From: an uncultured beta proteobacterium
GTDB lineage: Bacteria > Pseudomonadota > Gammaproteobacteria > Burkholderiales > Burkholderiaceae_C
Direction: 5' to 3'
Assembly: GCA_903828235.1 (NCBI GenBank)
Contig: CAIKLM010000182.1
Span: 1-38,591 of the forward strand
DNA length: 38,591 bases
Shown: positions 1 to 11,100 of the stretch, piece by piece
Layout: each line of letters begins with the position of its first letter
Position numbering within the stretch: the first letter of the stretch is position 1
Program-made: the position numbers and the translations under genes
Notes under the pieces: generated by a model
Seen by the model: the letters and a program-made list of their open reading frames with translations, nothing else
Told to the model about the DNA's origin: nothing
The model's database searches: none

Positions 1-18
1 CTTGCCAATCATGGCCAT
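1..18 (-). CDS. Start of an unidentified gene leaving the left edge
   Basis: Read on the minus strand, an ATG at 18-16 opens the peptide MAMIGK and continues past the left edge. A good ribosome binding site (GAGGAG on the minus strand, about 27-32) lies at the normal distance, which is the only reason to call a start here. A second in-frame ATG at 12-10 could also be used. Bacterial Ser/Thr kinases often begin MIGKY, and kinases often sit near vWA, FHA and T6SS genes, but six codons cannot show this. The function is unknown. Confidence 0.35.
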
Positions 19-46
19 GGTGATCACTCCTCACACCCCGCCCCGC

Positions 47-138
47 TGTGGATAAGTCGGGCAGGGTAGGTTGAACACCTGGGTCAGTTTTCGGTCGGCA
101 CGATCCTCACAAGTGGGTCAAATCTCAGTCGGCGCCAA
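47..138. mobile_element. Probable solo terminal fragment of an IS21-family element
   Basis: Two imperfect 19-bp direct repeats lie at 81-99 and 114-132. They match at 15 of 19 positions, share GGGTCA at the start and GTCGGC at the end, and are spaced 33 bp apart, about three helical turns. IS21-family elements carry repeated transposase-binding sites of this kind near their ends and begin with TG. A plausible terminus is TGTGGATAAG at 47. No istA or istB gene is present, so only an end remains. The fragment abuts the point where the vWA gene to the right loses its expected sequence, and lies just upstream of the gene at the left edge. The family assignment rests on recalled pattern similarity. 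Confidence 0.5.
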
Positions 139-592
139 CAAGCAGGATCACCCGCCGCAGGCCGTGCCCGCCGACGTCCGCGAGGGTGTCGGCGCCTTCG
201 CGCCATCCGCCGTGCAGCTGGGTGTTGCCGCCGGCCTCGATGCCGGCGATGGCCGCCCGCAGGGCGGTGCCGTCGCCGAGCGCGACGGCGGGCCACAGCC
301 GCTGCACCCGGTGGTCGAACTGCACCAGCGAGACGGCGTCCGTCGGGCGCAGCCGGTCGATCACGAACCCGGCGCACCGCCGGGCCTCCTCGAGGGGCCG
401 CCCGGCCATCGAGCCCGAGCGGTCGATCACCAGCGACAGCGCCTGCGGCGCACGCTCCGGCAGCTGGCTCGCGGGTGCCGCCGGCGCCTGGATGCGGACC
501 AGCACCTCCACGACGTTGTCGACGCCGGCCTGCAGGCCGGCGCGGCGCGGGACGAGGACGACGGCGGTGGACAGCGACAGCGATTCGTTCAT
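125..592 (-). pseudogene. Truncated von Willebrand factor A (vWA) domain protein
   Basis: The 155-residue product starts at ATG 592, preceded by an AGGA motif at 597-600 on the minus strand. A beta-rich segment (residues 5-40) leads into the vWA core LSLVIDRSGSMAGR, with the metal-site residues D57, S59 and S61. The fold continues through VSLVQFDHRV and GGNTQLHGGW to RVILL. In this family RVILL is normally followed by a [ST]DG metal-coordinating motif and several hundred further residues. Here the frame reads VGAD and stops. The break coincides with the putative IS21 end at 47-138, so the gene is probably a deletion remnant. It follows the caspase-like gene on the same strand after 125 bp and may have been the last gene of the TPS operon. 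A short stable fragment could still be made, but a working metal site is unlikely. Confidence 0.7.
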
Positions 593-717
593 GGGGTCCT
601 GGGTGAACGGGTGGCGAAGGGTCGGCAGTCCGCCGAGCCACAGGCTCATGGGCCGAGCCACCCGCACGCGGGCCGCCACTCAGGATGCCGGTCAGAAGGG
701 TCGGGCCCGGGCCCGGT

Positions 718-2094
718 TCACTTGCGGGTGTTGTCCAGCGACGGCGGCGGCGTGTACCCGAGGTCCAGCGCGCGCTTCTCGTAGCGGTCGGCCAGCAGCG
801 GCTGCGCCTCGCGCCGATAGTGCAGCGCCAGCTCGTAGGCCGCGATGCCGTTGCCCAGCTCGGACGCGTACTGCAGCCAGCCCTCGTAGCGGCCGCCGTC
901 GCGGCGCCCGTGGCGGCGTGCGATGCGCGCCGCGGCGTCCTTGTCGCCGCGGCCGGCCTTGGTCAGCTCGTCCCGCTCGGATGCGCCGCCGTCCGCGGCC
1001 GGCACGAAGGCGCTGCGGAACAGCTGCACGTCGCGGCTGCGCAGCGCCTTGACGGCCTCGCGCGCGCCCTCGCGCGCGACGATGGCGCTGCCGGCCAGCG
1101 GGCTGGCGGCGTGGTTCCGCAGGTAGTCCTCTGCCAGGCGCGCCACCTCGGCCGGCCAGATCGCGGCCTCCAGCCTGGCGAAGTCCTCGGCCTCGTCGCG
1201 CGGGCGCGGCGGCGGCGGTGCTGCGGCGGCGGCCACCTCGGGCGGGGGCAGCGGCGCCAGGCGGCGCCGCAACTGCGTGTTCTCGGCGATGAAGGGAAAC
1301 TGCGCGAAGCGGCGCAGCAGCGGCACCGGGTGGTTCAGCATCGTGTTCTGCACGTCGTACTTGACGAGGCGGAACAGGTCCGAGAAGCTGATCTCGTCAG
1401 CCGCGCTCTCCAGCAGCTTCACCAGCGAGGCCGTGTAGAAGGTGTGGCGCGTGTCGTCGGCTGGCGCGATGGCCGGGCGGCCGGCCCCGGTGGCGAAGGC
1501 GATGAGCTTGCCCGGCGGCGCCTCGACCTGGTTGAGGCCCTCGCCGCGCGCCACGTCGCGCAGCGAGGTGCGGCAGGCGTCGATGACGGCGATGGTCAGC
1601 CCGGCGGGGCGGTTCGGCAGCGGCCCCAGCACGTCGCCGCTCAGCGTCAGGCTGTTTCGCTGCAGCACCTCGGGCCTGGCCTTCGGGTTGGCGCGTGCGG
1701 CCAGCAGCAGGTTCTCGGCGTCGACCTGCGCGCCGTGGCCGGAGAAGTAGAACAGCGCCGTGCAGTCGGCCGGCGCGGCGCGCACCCTGGCTGCGAAGGC
1801 CTGCACCGCGGCGCGCGACTGCGCGAGGTCCAGGTCCAGGCCCTGGTCGACCGTGAATCCGCGCTTTTCGAGCACCGCGCGCAGGTCGCGCACGTTCTTG
1901 TGGATGGGCGGCAGGTCCTCGCCCTCGGGGTAGTCGCGGTTGCCGATCAGCAGGGCCAGCCGAGGCGGCTCGCCGCTGGCGGCGGGCTGCTGCGCCAGCG
2001 CCTGCAGCAGCGGGTGGCCCGCGGCGAGCGCCGCGGTGCCTTGCAGCAGGCGGCGCCGACTGGGCAGCGGGGGCAGGGTGGGGGTGATGCTCAT
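718..2094 (-). CDS. Secreted caspase-like (peptidase C14) protein with Sel1-like repeats
   Basis: The 458-residue product starts at ATG 2094. The open frame extends far upstream but only as a shadow of the neighbouring gene. Residues 12-36 (SRRRLLQGTAALAAG and following) look like a Tat-type export signal. Residues 44-280 are a caspase/metacaspase p20-like domain. The catalytic His is in YFSGHGAQ (H120) and the catalytic Cys in VIDACRTSL (C174), so the dyad is intact. After a proline/alanine linker, the C-terminal 150 residues are alpha-helical, with Sel1/TPR-like segments such as AAYELALHYRREAQP. The stop of the upstream giant TPS exoprotein gene lies 23 bp away, which suggests one transcript. 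In related loci caspase or CHAT proteases accompany TPS haemagglutinins, so a role in cleaving the exoprotein or a surface target is plausible, though it is inference. Confidence 0.85.
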   Translation of the reverse strand: MSITPTLPPLPSRRRLLQGTAALAAGHPLLQALAQQPAASGEPPRLALLIGNRDYPEGEDLPPIHKNVRDLRAVLEKRGFTVDQGLDLDLAQSRAAVQAFAARVRAAPADCTALFYFSGHGAQVDAENLLLAARANPKARPEVLQRNSLTLSGDVLGPLPNRPAGLTIAVIDACRTSLRDVARGEGLNQVEAPPGKLIAFATGAGRPAIAPADDTRHTFYTASLVKLLESAADEISFSDLFRLVKYDVQNTMLNHPVPLLRRFAQFPFIAENTQLRRRLAPLPPPEVAAAAAPPPPRPRDEAEDFARLEAAIWPAEVARLAEDYLRNHAASPLAGSAIVAREGAREAVKALRSRDVQLFRSAFVPAADGGASERDELTKAGRGDKDAAARIARRHGRRDGGRYEGWLQYASELGNGIAAYELALHYRREAQPLLADRYEKRALDLGYTPPPSLDNTRK

Positions 2095-2117
2095 GGGGGC
2101 CTCGTGCTGCGGGCGCG

Positions 2118-5100
2118 TCAGTTGGTAGGCCCGCAACCCAGGCTGGCCCCGGCCGGCGGGCAGATCGTCGGCAGCCGCAGGCCCTGCGAGCCCGTGGTCG
2201 CCGAGCGGCCGGGGCCGACCTCGGCGATCACGCCGGCGCGCAGCCGCAGCGCCACGTTCTCGGTGCGCACCGCCTCCTCGAAGCGCTGCTTGCGCGCGCT
2301 CTCCGACACCGACACCGTGGCCGAAATCGAGTTCTCGACCGCGGGCGTCACGGGCAGCAGTCCGTTGTAGAAGACCGGGATCTCGCCCTGGCGGCCGGCA
2401 CCGTCGAAGAAGAAGCGGTAGCCGCCCAGCGCGACCTGCGGCCCGCTGAGCAGCACCGCGGTGCTGCCGCTGGCGCCGCCGCGCGGCAGCATGGTCAGGT
2501 AGCCGGCGTCCAGGGGCAGGGTGCGGTTGCCGAAGGCGCGGCTGCCGATGTCGACGCGGATCTCCGCGCCCGGCTGCCCGTACGGGTAGGTGATCCCGAA
2601 GGCGGCCGGCGTCAGCTCCAGCGTCAGCGCCGGCAGCGACGCCGCGGTGCCCACCGTGTTGTCGAAGGGCAGCCGCGCGACGATGCGCGCGTCGCCGGTC
2701 GTCGTCAGCCGGTCGGCGCTGACCGAGACGAGGTCGGCCTCGATGCCGCTGCCGCCCACGACGATGGTCGAGCCGGCGATGCGCACGCGGCCTTGCAGCG
2801 CGTAGTTCTGCGTCGGCCCCGCAAAGCTGCCGGGGGTCGGCCGCTCGGTCCACGCACTGCCGGCGGCGCCGCTGGTCACCGACAGCTCGCCGAGAAACTC
2901 GTTGCCGGCGGCCAGCAGCCGCACCGAGGCGCCGCTGGCAACGACGACGCGCAGCCCGCCGCCGGCTGCGACGCGGATCTCACCTCCGCTTTGCAGCACC
3001 TCGTCGGCCCCGAAGCCGATGGGCAGGCCGGCGGCTTGCCGGCCCTGGGCCTCGGGTGGCGGGGCCGTGAGGGTGGCGGCGCCGGACGACACAAGCTCCA
3101 GCTGCGCGCCGCCGACCGTGACGGCATCCGACAGCTGCAGCGTGCCGGCCGCGATGCGGCCGCCGGCCGGCACCGTCACGCGGCCGAGCACCAGGTGGCG
3201 CGCCACGCCGGCGTCACGGCCACTGGCCAGATCGACGCGGCCGCGCGCGTCGATCGCGACGCTGCTGCCCCAGCGGTTGCCGTCGTGGGTGGCGTCGATC
3301 AGGCGGCCGGTGAGCGTGAGCGGCTGGTTGCCGGGCACGGTGACCGCGCCGCGCATCAGCAGGTCGTCGGCCGCCGCAAGGTCGCCCGCCAGGGCGACTG
3401 CGCCGTCGGCATCCAGCGACTGCAGCCTCTCGCGGCCGCCCAGCGCCAGCCGGCCGGGCGCATCGACTCGCACGGCGCTGGCGTCGGGCAGCTGCTCGTC
3501 GCCCTGGGTGGCGAGTTCGCCCCGCTCCACCAGCGTGCTGCCGGCGTAGGTCTTGTTGCTGCCGGCCAGCAGCAACCGGCCGCTGCCGGCCTGCGTGACG
3601 CCGCCGCTGCCGGCCACCGGCTGTGCCAGCGTGACGTCGTCGCTGCGGTCGAACACCAGCCGCCCTGTCAGCTGGTAGCCGCTGCTGGCCAGGCTGCCGC
3701 TGCCGCCGCCGTCGCCCACCCGCAGCGTGCCGGCGGCCACCGTGGTGGGACCGGTGTAGGTGTTGGCGCCGGTCAGCGTGAAGCTCGTGCCGCCCAGCTT
3801 GCGCAGCCCGCCGGTGCCCGAGATCACGCCGGCGAAGACGCCGTCGCCCCCGCTGCCGGTGGCCAGTTCGTGGCTGCCGAGCGCGACGCCGCCGCTGCCG
3901 GCGAGCGTGCCGAGGGTCTGCGAGCCGCCCAGCGCCAGCGCCGCGCCGGCAGCGACGTTCACCGCCGGCGCGGCGCTCAGGCGGTCTGCGGCCGGCAGCG
4001 TCAGCGTGCCGCCGCCGACCAGGATCTCGCCGACGGCGGCGCGGCCGGCCAGCGTGCTGCTGCCGTTGCTGCTCAGGCGCCCGGCGCCGAGGTCGGCCAG
4101 GGCCTGGCCGCCCTCCAGCGCATAGTTCGCCGCAGTCAGCGTGCCGCTGCCCCCCAGCGTGCCGGCCAGCGCCAGGCTGGCCACGGTGTCGTTGCCGCCG
4201 AGCGCGAGCGTGGCGCCCGCAGCAACCGAAATCGCGGCGTCGTCGGCCAGGCGGTCGGCGGCGCCCAGCGTCAGCGTGCCGGTGTCGACCGCGACGCTGT
4301 TCGCGCCGGCGCGGCCGTCCAGCCGGCTCGTGCCGCGGCTGCTGAGCGTGCCGCGCCCGAGCTCGGCCTCGACGACGGCGCCGTCCAGCGCATAGGTGGC
4401 AGCGATCAGCGTGCCGTTGCCGTGCAGGCGGCCGGCCAGCTGCAGCGCGGCCACCGTCTCGCTGCCGGCCAGGGTGAGCGCGGCGCCGCGGGCCACGGCC
4501 AGTGTCGCGCCGTCGGCCAGGCGTTCGGCTGCGCCGAGGGCCAGCGTGCCGGCGTCCACCTGCAGCGCGGCCGAGGCCAGCGTGCCGTCGATGGCCAGTG
4601 TGCCGCCGGCCACGCGCGTGGCGCCGGTGTAGGGGCTGGCGCCCGACAGCACGAAGCGGCTGCTGCCGGCCTTGACCAGGCCGCCGCTGCCCGCAAGGGC
4701 ACCGGCGAAGCTGGAGTCGCCGCGCGCACCGGTGGTCAGCGTCGCCGCGCCCAGCGAGACCGTACCCTCGCCGGCCAGCAAGCCCAGGGCCTGGTCGCTG
4801 CCCAGCGCCAGCGTCGTGCCGCCGGCCAGGGTCACGGCGGGCAGGGCGGTCAGCAGGGCGGCCGGCTGCAGCGTCAGCGTGCCGGCGTCGACGGCGATGC
4901 TGTCCGCGGCCGACGGCCGCTCCAGCCGCGTGAGGCCGCGGCTGGCCAGCGCGCCGCCGCCGAGCGCGATGCCCACGGTGGCGCCGTCCAGCGCGTAGGT
5001 GGCTGCGCTGAGCGTGCCGCTGCCCGACAGCGTGCCGGCCGCGGCCAGCGAGCCCAGCGCCTCGTCGCCGGCAGCGGCCAGTGTGGCGCCGGCCGCGACG

Positions 5101-8100
5101 GTGGTCGCCGGCAGCGCGCCCAAGCGCCCGGCAGCAGCCAACGTCAGCGTGCCGTCGGTGACGCTCACGGTGCCGGCTTCCGAACGCCCGGCCAGCCGCG
5201 CAGCGCCACGGCTGGACAGCGCGCCGCGGCCGAGATCGGCGTCGACGGTGGCGCCGTCCAGCGCGTAGGTGGCCGCGCTCAGCGTACCGCTGCCGGCCAG
5301 CCGGCCGGCCAGCTGCAGCGCGCCGACGGTGTCGTTGCCGGCCAGCGTCATCAGCGCGCCGGCCGCCACTTCGAGCGTGGCGCTGTCGGCCAGGCGGTCG
5401 GCGCTGCCCAGCGCCAGCGTGCCGGCGTCCACCCGCAGCGTCTGCGAGGCCAGCGTGCCGGCCACGGCCAGCGTGCCGGCGGCGACACGCGTCGTGCCGG
5501 TGTAGGTGCTGGCGCCGGCCAGCGTGACGGTGCCGGTGCCGAGCTTGACGAGCCCGCCGCCGGCGCCGGCCAGCGTACCGCCGAACGAGGCATCGCCCAG
5601 CGCGCCGGTGCTCAGCGTCGCCCCGCCCAGCGCGACCAGCCCGTCGCCCATGAGGGCGCCGACGGTCTCGTTGCCGCCCAGCGACAGCGCCGCGCCGGCG
5701 GCCACACCGACCGCCGGCGTGGCGACCAGCCGGCCGGCGCTGGCCAGCGCCAGGGTGCCGGTCTCCACCGACAGCGTGATGGCGGCGCTGGTGCCGCGCA
5801 GGGTGGCGAGCGCGCGGCTGCTCAGCGCGCCGGGCCCGAGGTCGGCGTCGACGGTGCCGCCGTCCAGCAACGTGTTGGCCGCCGTCAGCGTGCCGCTGCC
5901 CCCCAGCGTGCCCGACAGCACCAGCGAGCCCACTGTCTCGTTGCCGGCCAGCGCCAGCGTCGCGCCGGTGGCGACCGTGACGGTGGCCGTGTCCGCCAGC
6001 CGTTCGGCGCCCGCCAGCGCCAGCGTGCCGCCGCGCACCGCGATCGTTGCCGAGGCCAGCGTGCCTTCCAGGGCCAGCGTGCCGGCGTCGACCCGCGTCG
6101 TGCCGGTGTAGCCCTGGTTGCCGGCCAGCGTGAAGACGCCCGCGCCGACCTTGCGGAGTTCGCTGCCGCCATTGCCCGAGACGACGCCGCCGAAGCGGCT
6201 GTCGCCCAGCGCGCCGGTGACCAGGGTCGCGCCGTCCAGCGCCAGCGTGCCGTTGCCGGCCAGCGAGCCGAAGGTCTCGTTGCCGGCCAGCGTCATCGCC
6301 GCGCCGGCGCCGACCGTGACCGCCGGCTGCGCGCTGAAGGTGTTCGCCCGCAGCAGCGTCAACTGGCCGCTGGACACCGTCACCGCGGTGGCGGCGCTGG
6401 TGCCGTTGAAGATGCTGTTGCCGGTGCTGGTGAGCGTGCCGTCGCCCAGGTCGAGCTCGTACAGGCCGCCGGTCAGCAGGTAGCTGCCGGCGCTGAGCTG
6501 GCCGGTGCCGGTGATGGTGCCCGCCGCGTCGACGGCGCCGACGCGGTCGTTGCCGTTGAGCACGAGGGTCGCCCCCGCGGCGATGCGCAGCAGGGCCGCA
6601 TCGTCGAGCAGGTTGCCGCTGCCCAGCGTCAGCGTGCCGGCGACGACGTCCACCGAGCCCGCGGCCGCGCTGCGGTTGAGCCGGCTGCTGCCCTGGCTGC
6701 TCAGCGTGCCGGCGCCCAGTGGGGCGTCGACGGTGCCGCCATCGAGGGCGTAGGTCGAGGCGCTCAGCGTGCCGGTGCCGGCCAGCCGGCCGGCCAGCGC
6801 CAGGCTGGCCACGGTGTCGTTGCCGCCCAGTTCCAGGGTTGCGCCGGCCGCCACCGTGAATGCGCCGGCATCCGGCAGCGCGTTCGCCGCCGTCGTGCGC
6901 AGCGTGCCCTGCAACACCTGCGTGGCACCCGCGTAGGCATTGGCGCCGCCCAGGCTGAAGGTGGTCGCGGCGCCGGCCTTCACGAGGCCGCCGCTGCCCA
7001 GCAGGCGGCCGTCGAAGCTGCTGCTGGCCAGCGCGCCGGTGGTCAGCGTGGCGGTGCCGAGTTCGACGTCGCCGCCGCCGGCCAGGCTGCCGATGGTCTG
7101 CGTGCCGCCGAGCCGCAGCGTCGCGCCGGGTGCGACGCTGACGGCGGCCGTGTCCGCCAGCAGCGCGGCGCCGCCGGTGCTCAGCGTGCCGCCGCCGATG
7201 GTCACCGTCGCAGCGCCGGCGGCGGCATTGAGCCTGCTGCTGCCGGAGCTGCTCAGCGCGCCGGCGCCGAGCGGCACGTCGACCGTGCCGCCGGCCAGCG
7301 TGTACGTCGCGGCCGTGAGCGTGCCGCTGCCGGCCAGCGTGCCGGCCAGCGTCAGCGAACCGACGCGGTCGTTGCCGCCCAGCGCCAGCGTGGCGCCGCC
7401 GGCGATCGTCAGCGCCGCGGTGTCGGCCAGGCGGTCGGCGCTGCCCAGCGCCAGCGTGCCGCTGTCGACGCTGACCGTGTTCGCGGCCGCGGTGCCGGCC
7501 AGCAGGCTCGAGCCGGTGGACGCCAGGCTGCCGGCGCCCAGCGCGGCGGTCGCCTGCAGCGTGCCGCCGGCCAGCGCATAGCCGCCCGTCGCGGTGAGCG
7601 TGCCGCTGCCGCCCACGGTGCCGGACAAGGACAGCGAGCCCACGGTGTCGTTGCCCGACAGCGCCAGCGTGGCGCCAGTGGCAACCGTCAGTGCCGTCGC
7701 ATCGGCCAGGCGGTTGGCCGCGCCGAGCGTGAGCGTGCCGCTGGTCACGGTGACGCTGCTGGCCGCGGCCGTGCCGTTGAGCGCGGTGGTGCCGGTGGAC
7801 GTGAGCGCACCGCTGCCGAGGTTGGCGTCGACGGTGGCGCCGCCCAGCGCGTAGGTGGCGGCGGTGAGCGTGCCGCTGCCGGCCAGGGTGCCGGCGAGCG
7901 CGGCGCTGGCCACGGTCTCGCCATGGCTGGCGAGCTGCAGCGTGGCACCGGCGGCCACCGTCAGCGCCGCGGTGTCGGCGATGCGCTCGGGCGCGGCCAG
8001 CGTGAGCGTGCCGGCGCTGATCTGCGCCGTGCCGACCAGCGCCTGCCCCTGCAGCGTGGCGTTGCCCTGCACGAGCAGGCTGCTGGCAGCGACATCGGAC

Positions 8101-11100
8101 TGCACCAGCGCGCCCGACTGCAGCGTGACGGTGGTGGCGTCGAGCCGGCTGGCGCCGGCCAGCGTGCCGGCCAGCGCGAGCGTGCCCACGCGCTCGGCGC
8201 CGCCCAGCGACAGCGCGGCGCCGCCGGCCACCGTGACGTTGGCGGTGTCGAGCAGCCGCTCGGCGGCGGCCAGGCTCAGCGTGCCGGCCTGCACGTCCAC
8301 GGTGGCGGCCGCGGACGTGCCGACGAGCTGCGCGTTGCCGCTGACCACCAGCAGTCCGCTGCCCAGGTTGGCGCGCGCCAGCCCGCCGGCCTGCAGCGTG
8401 GCGCGGTCGCTGGTGGACAGCGTGAAGCCCAGGCCGTCCAGCGTGCCGGCCAGTGCCAGCGAGCGCACGGTCTCGTGGGCGCCCAGGTTCAGTGTCGCGC
8501 CGGCGGCCACTGTCACGTTGGCGTTGTCGTCGAGCCGGTCGGCCGTGGCCAGCGTCAGCGTGCCGGCGTTCACCTGCACGGTGCCGGCGGTGGCGCGGCC
8601 GGCCAGCTGGCTGCTGCCGGTGCTGGTGAGCGTGCCGGCGCCCAGGGTGGCGCCGCTGGCCACCGTGCCGCCGTTGAGCGCGTGGGTCGCGGCGGTCAGC
8701 GTGCCCGGCCCCTGCAGCGTGCCGGCGATCGTCGCCTGGGCCACGGTCTCGATGTTGTCGGCGCGCAGGGTGGCGCCGGCGTCGACTGTCAGCGCGGTGG
8801 TGTCGGGCAGCCGCTCGTCGCCGGTGAGCCGCAGGACGCCCTGGGCGACCTGCGTGCTGCCGCTGTAGGCGCTGGCGCCGCTGAGCTGCAGCGTGCCGCT
8901 GCCGGTCTTGCGCAGGTTGCCGCTGCCCAGGATGCGGCCGCTGAAGCTGCTGTCGGCCGCGCCGCCGGCGCTGAGCGTGCCGCCCCCGAGCGTGACGTCG
9001 CCGCCGCCGGACAGCGCGCTCAGCGCCTCGTTGCCGGCGGTGGCCAGCGTGCCGGTGAGGGTGGCCGACGGCGCGGCGGTGAAGCGGTTGGCCGCGCCGA
9101 GCGTGAGCGTGCCGGCGTTGATGACCAGCGTGCCGCTGGCGGCCGTGCCGGACAACGCCGCGTTGCCGTCGACGACCAGCGCGCCGGGCCCCAGGTTGGC
9201 GCCGAACTGCGCGCCGGCGCCGAGGGTCGTGGTCGATGCCGTCAGCGTGCGCCCGCTGCCGGTGACGCTGCCGGCCAGCGTCAGCGTGGCGACCGCCAGG
9301 TCGCCGCCGAGCGCCAGCGTTGCGCCGGCGTCGACGGTGACGGCCGCCGCCGCGGCAAGCCGGTTGCTGCCGGCCAGCGTGAAGGTGCCCCCGTTGACGT
9401 CGACGGTGGCCGAGGCGGCCGTGCCGGCGAGCGACGCGTTGCCATTGACGGCGAGCGCCCCGCTGCCGAGGTTGGCGGCCACGCTGGCGCCGGCCTCGAG
9501 CACGTAGCCGCTGGCCGACTGCAGCGTCGCGCTGCCGGTCAGCGCGCCGGCGCTGGTGAAGGCGCCGACCGACTGCGCGTTGGCGCCGATCGCGAGGCCG
9601 GCGCCGGCGGCCACGGTGACGCTGGCGGTGTTGGCCAGCACGTTCGGCGCACCGAGCGTGAAGGTGCCTGCGTTGACGGCGACCGTTGCTGCGCCCGAGG
9701 CGCCGGACATCGCCGCGTTGCCGGTCACGGTGAGCGGCCCGCCGGTGAGGTCGGCCACCACGCTGGCGCCGGCCTGCAGCTCGGCGGCGCTGGCCACCAG
9801 GCGGTTGCCGGCCGCGCTGCGGTCCAGCGTGCCCGCGATGGTGGCGCTGCCGGCGGCCTCGTCGCCGTTGAGCAGCAGGCGCGCGCCGCCGGCGATGGCC
9901 AGCGTCGGCGTGCTGGCGAAGCGGTTCGCAGCGCCCAGCGTCAGCGTGCCGGCGTTGACGTTGACCACGCCCACGCCGGCCGTGCCGACAAGCGTGCTGT
10001 TGCCGGCGACGTTCAGCGTGCCGGTGCCGAGCGCGGCGCTGGCGTTCGCGCCTGCACCCAGGCTGTAGGTCGTGGCCGTCAGCGTGCCGGCGCCCGACAG
10101 CGTGCCCGCCAGGTTCAGCGTGCCGATCGTCTCGCCGGTGTTGTCCAGGCGCAGCGTCTGCCCGCTGGCCACCGTCACCACGGCCGTGTCGGACAGCCGG
10201 TTGCCGCTGCCGGAGCCCAGGCTCAGCGTGCCGCCGGCGATGTCCACGAAGGCGGTCGATGCGGTGCCGGTGATCTGCAGCTCGCCGGTGCCGCTGTTGC
10301 CGCCGGTCTGGCGCAGCGTGCCGTCGCCGGAGATCGCCTGCGCGACGGCGACCGTGCCGTTGCGGCTGTAGGCCAGCACCGCACCGGCACTGACGACGAT
10401 GCCGCCGCCAGCGCTCAGCGTGCCGCCGTTGTTGCCGTTGCCGACCGTGAGCGTGCCGGTCTCCACGGTCGCGGTGCCGGTGACGCTGACGTTGCCGTTG
10501 ATGCGCGATGCGTTGCGGCTGACCAGCGTGCCGGTGGTCAGGTTGTTGACGCTGTCGTCGTCGAGCACGTAGACGTTGGAGAACAGCTGGCCGGGCCCCA
10601 GCACGGTGCCGCTGCCGGTCAGCTGGTTCACGGTCTCGTTGAGCTCGAGCTGGATCGTGCCGCCGGACAGCAGCTGCATGTTCGAGGTATCGGCGATGTG
10701 CCCGCCGGACGGGATCACGTCGACGCTGAGCCGCAGCACGGCACCGTTGTTGATGCGCACGAGGCCGCCGTCGTAGCGGCCCGCCAGCGTCGCGTCGCCG
10801 GTGGTCGTCAGTGTGCCGCCGGCCAGCAGGGTGCCGAACTCGATGCGGCCGCCGCCCTGGAAGGTGGTGCCGCCGCCCGCCGCCAGCGTGAACGAGCCGT
10901 TCAGCGTGCCGGCCAGCGTCAGGTCGTCGATCGTGTCGTTGCGGCCCAGGGTCAGCGTGCCGCCGGCGGAGACGGTGACGTCGGCGCTGCCCGACAGGTC
11001 CGACGCAGCGCCGAGCACCAGCGTCGACCCGTTGCCGACGTCGACGCTGCCCACGCCGGCCGCGGCATTCAGCGTCGCGCTGCCGGCGCCGCTGACGGTG

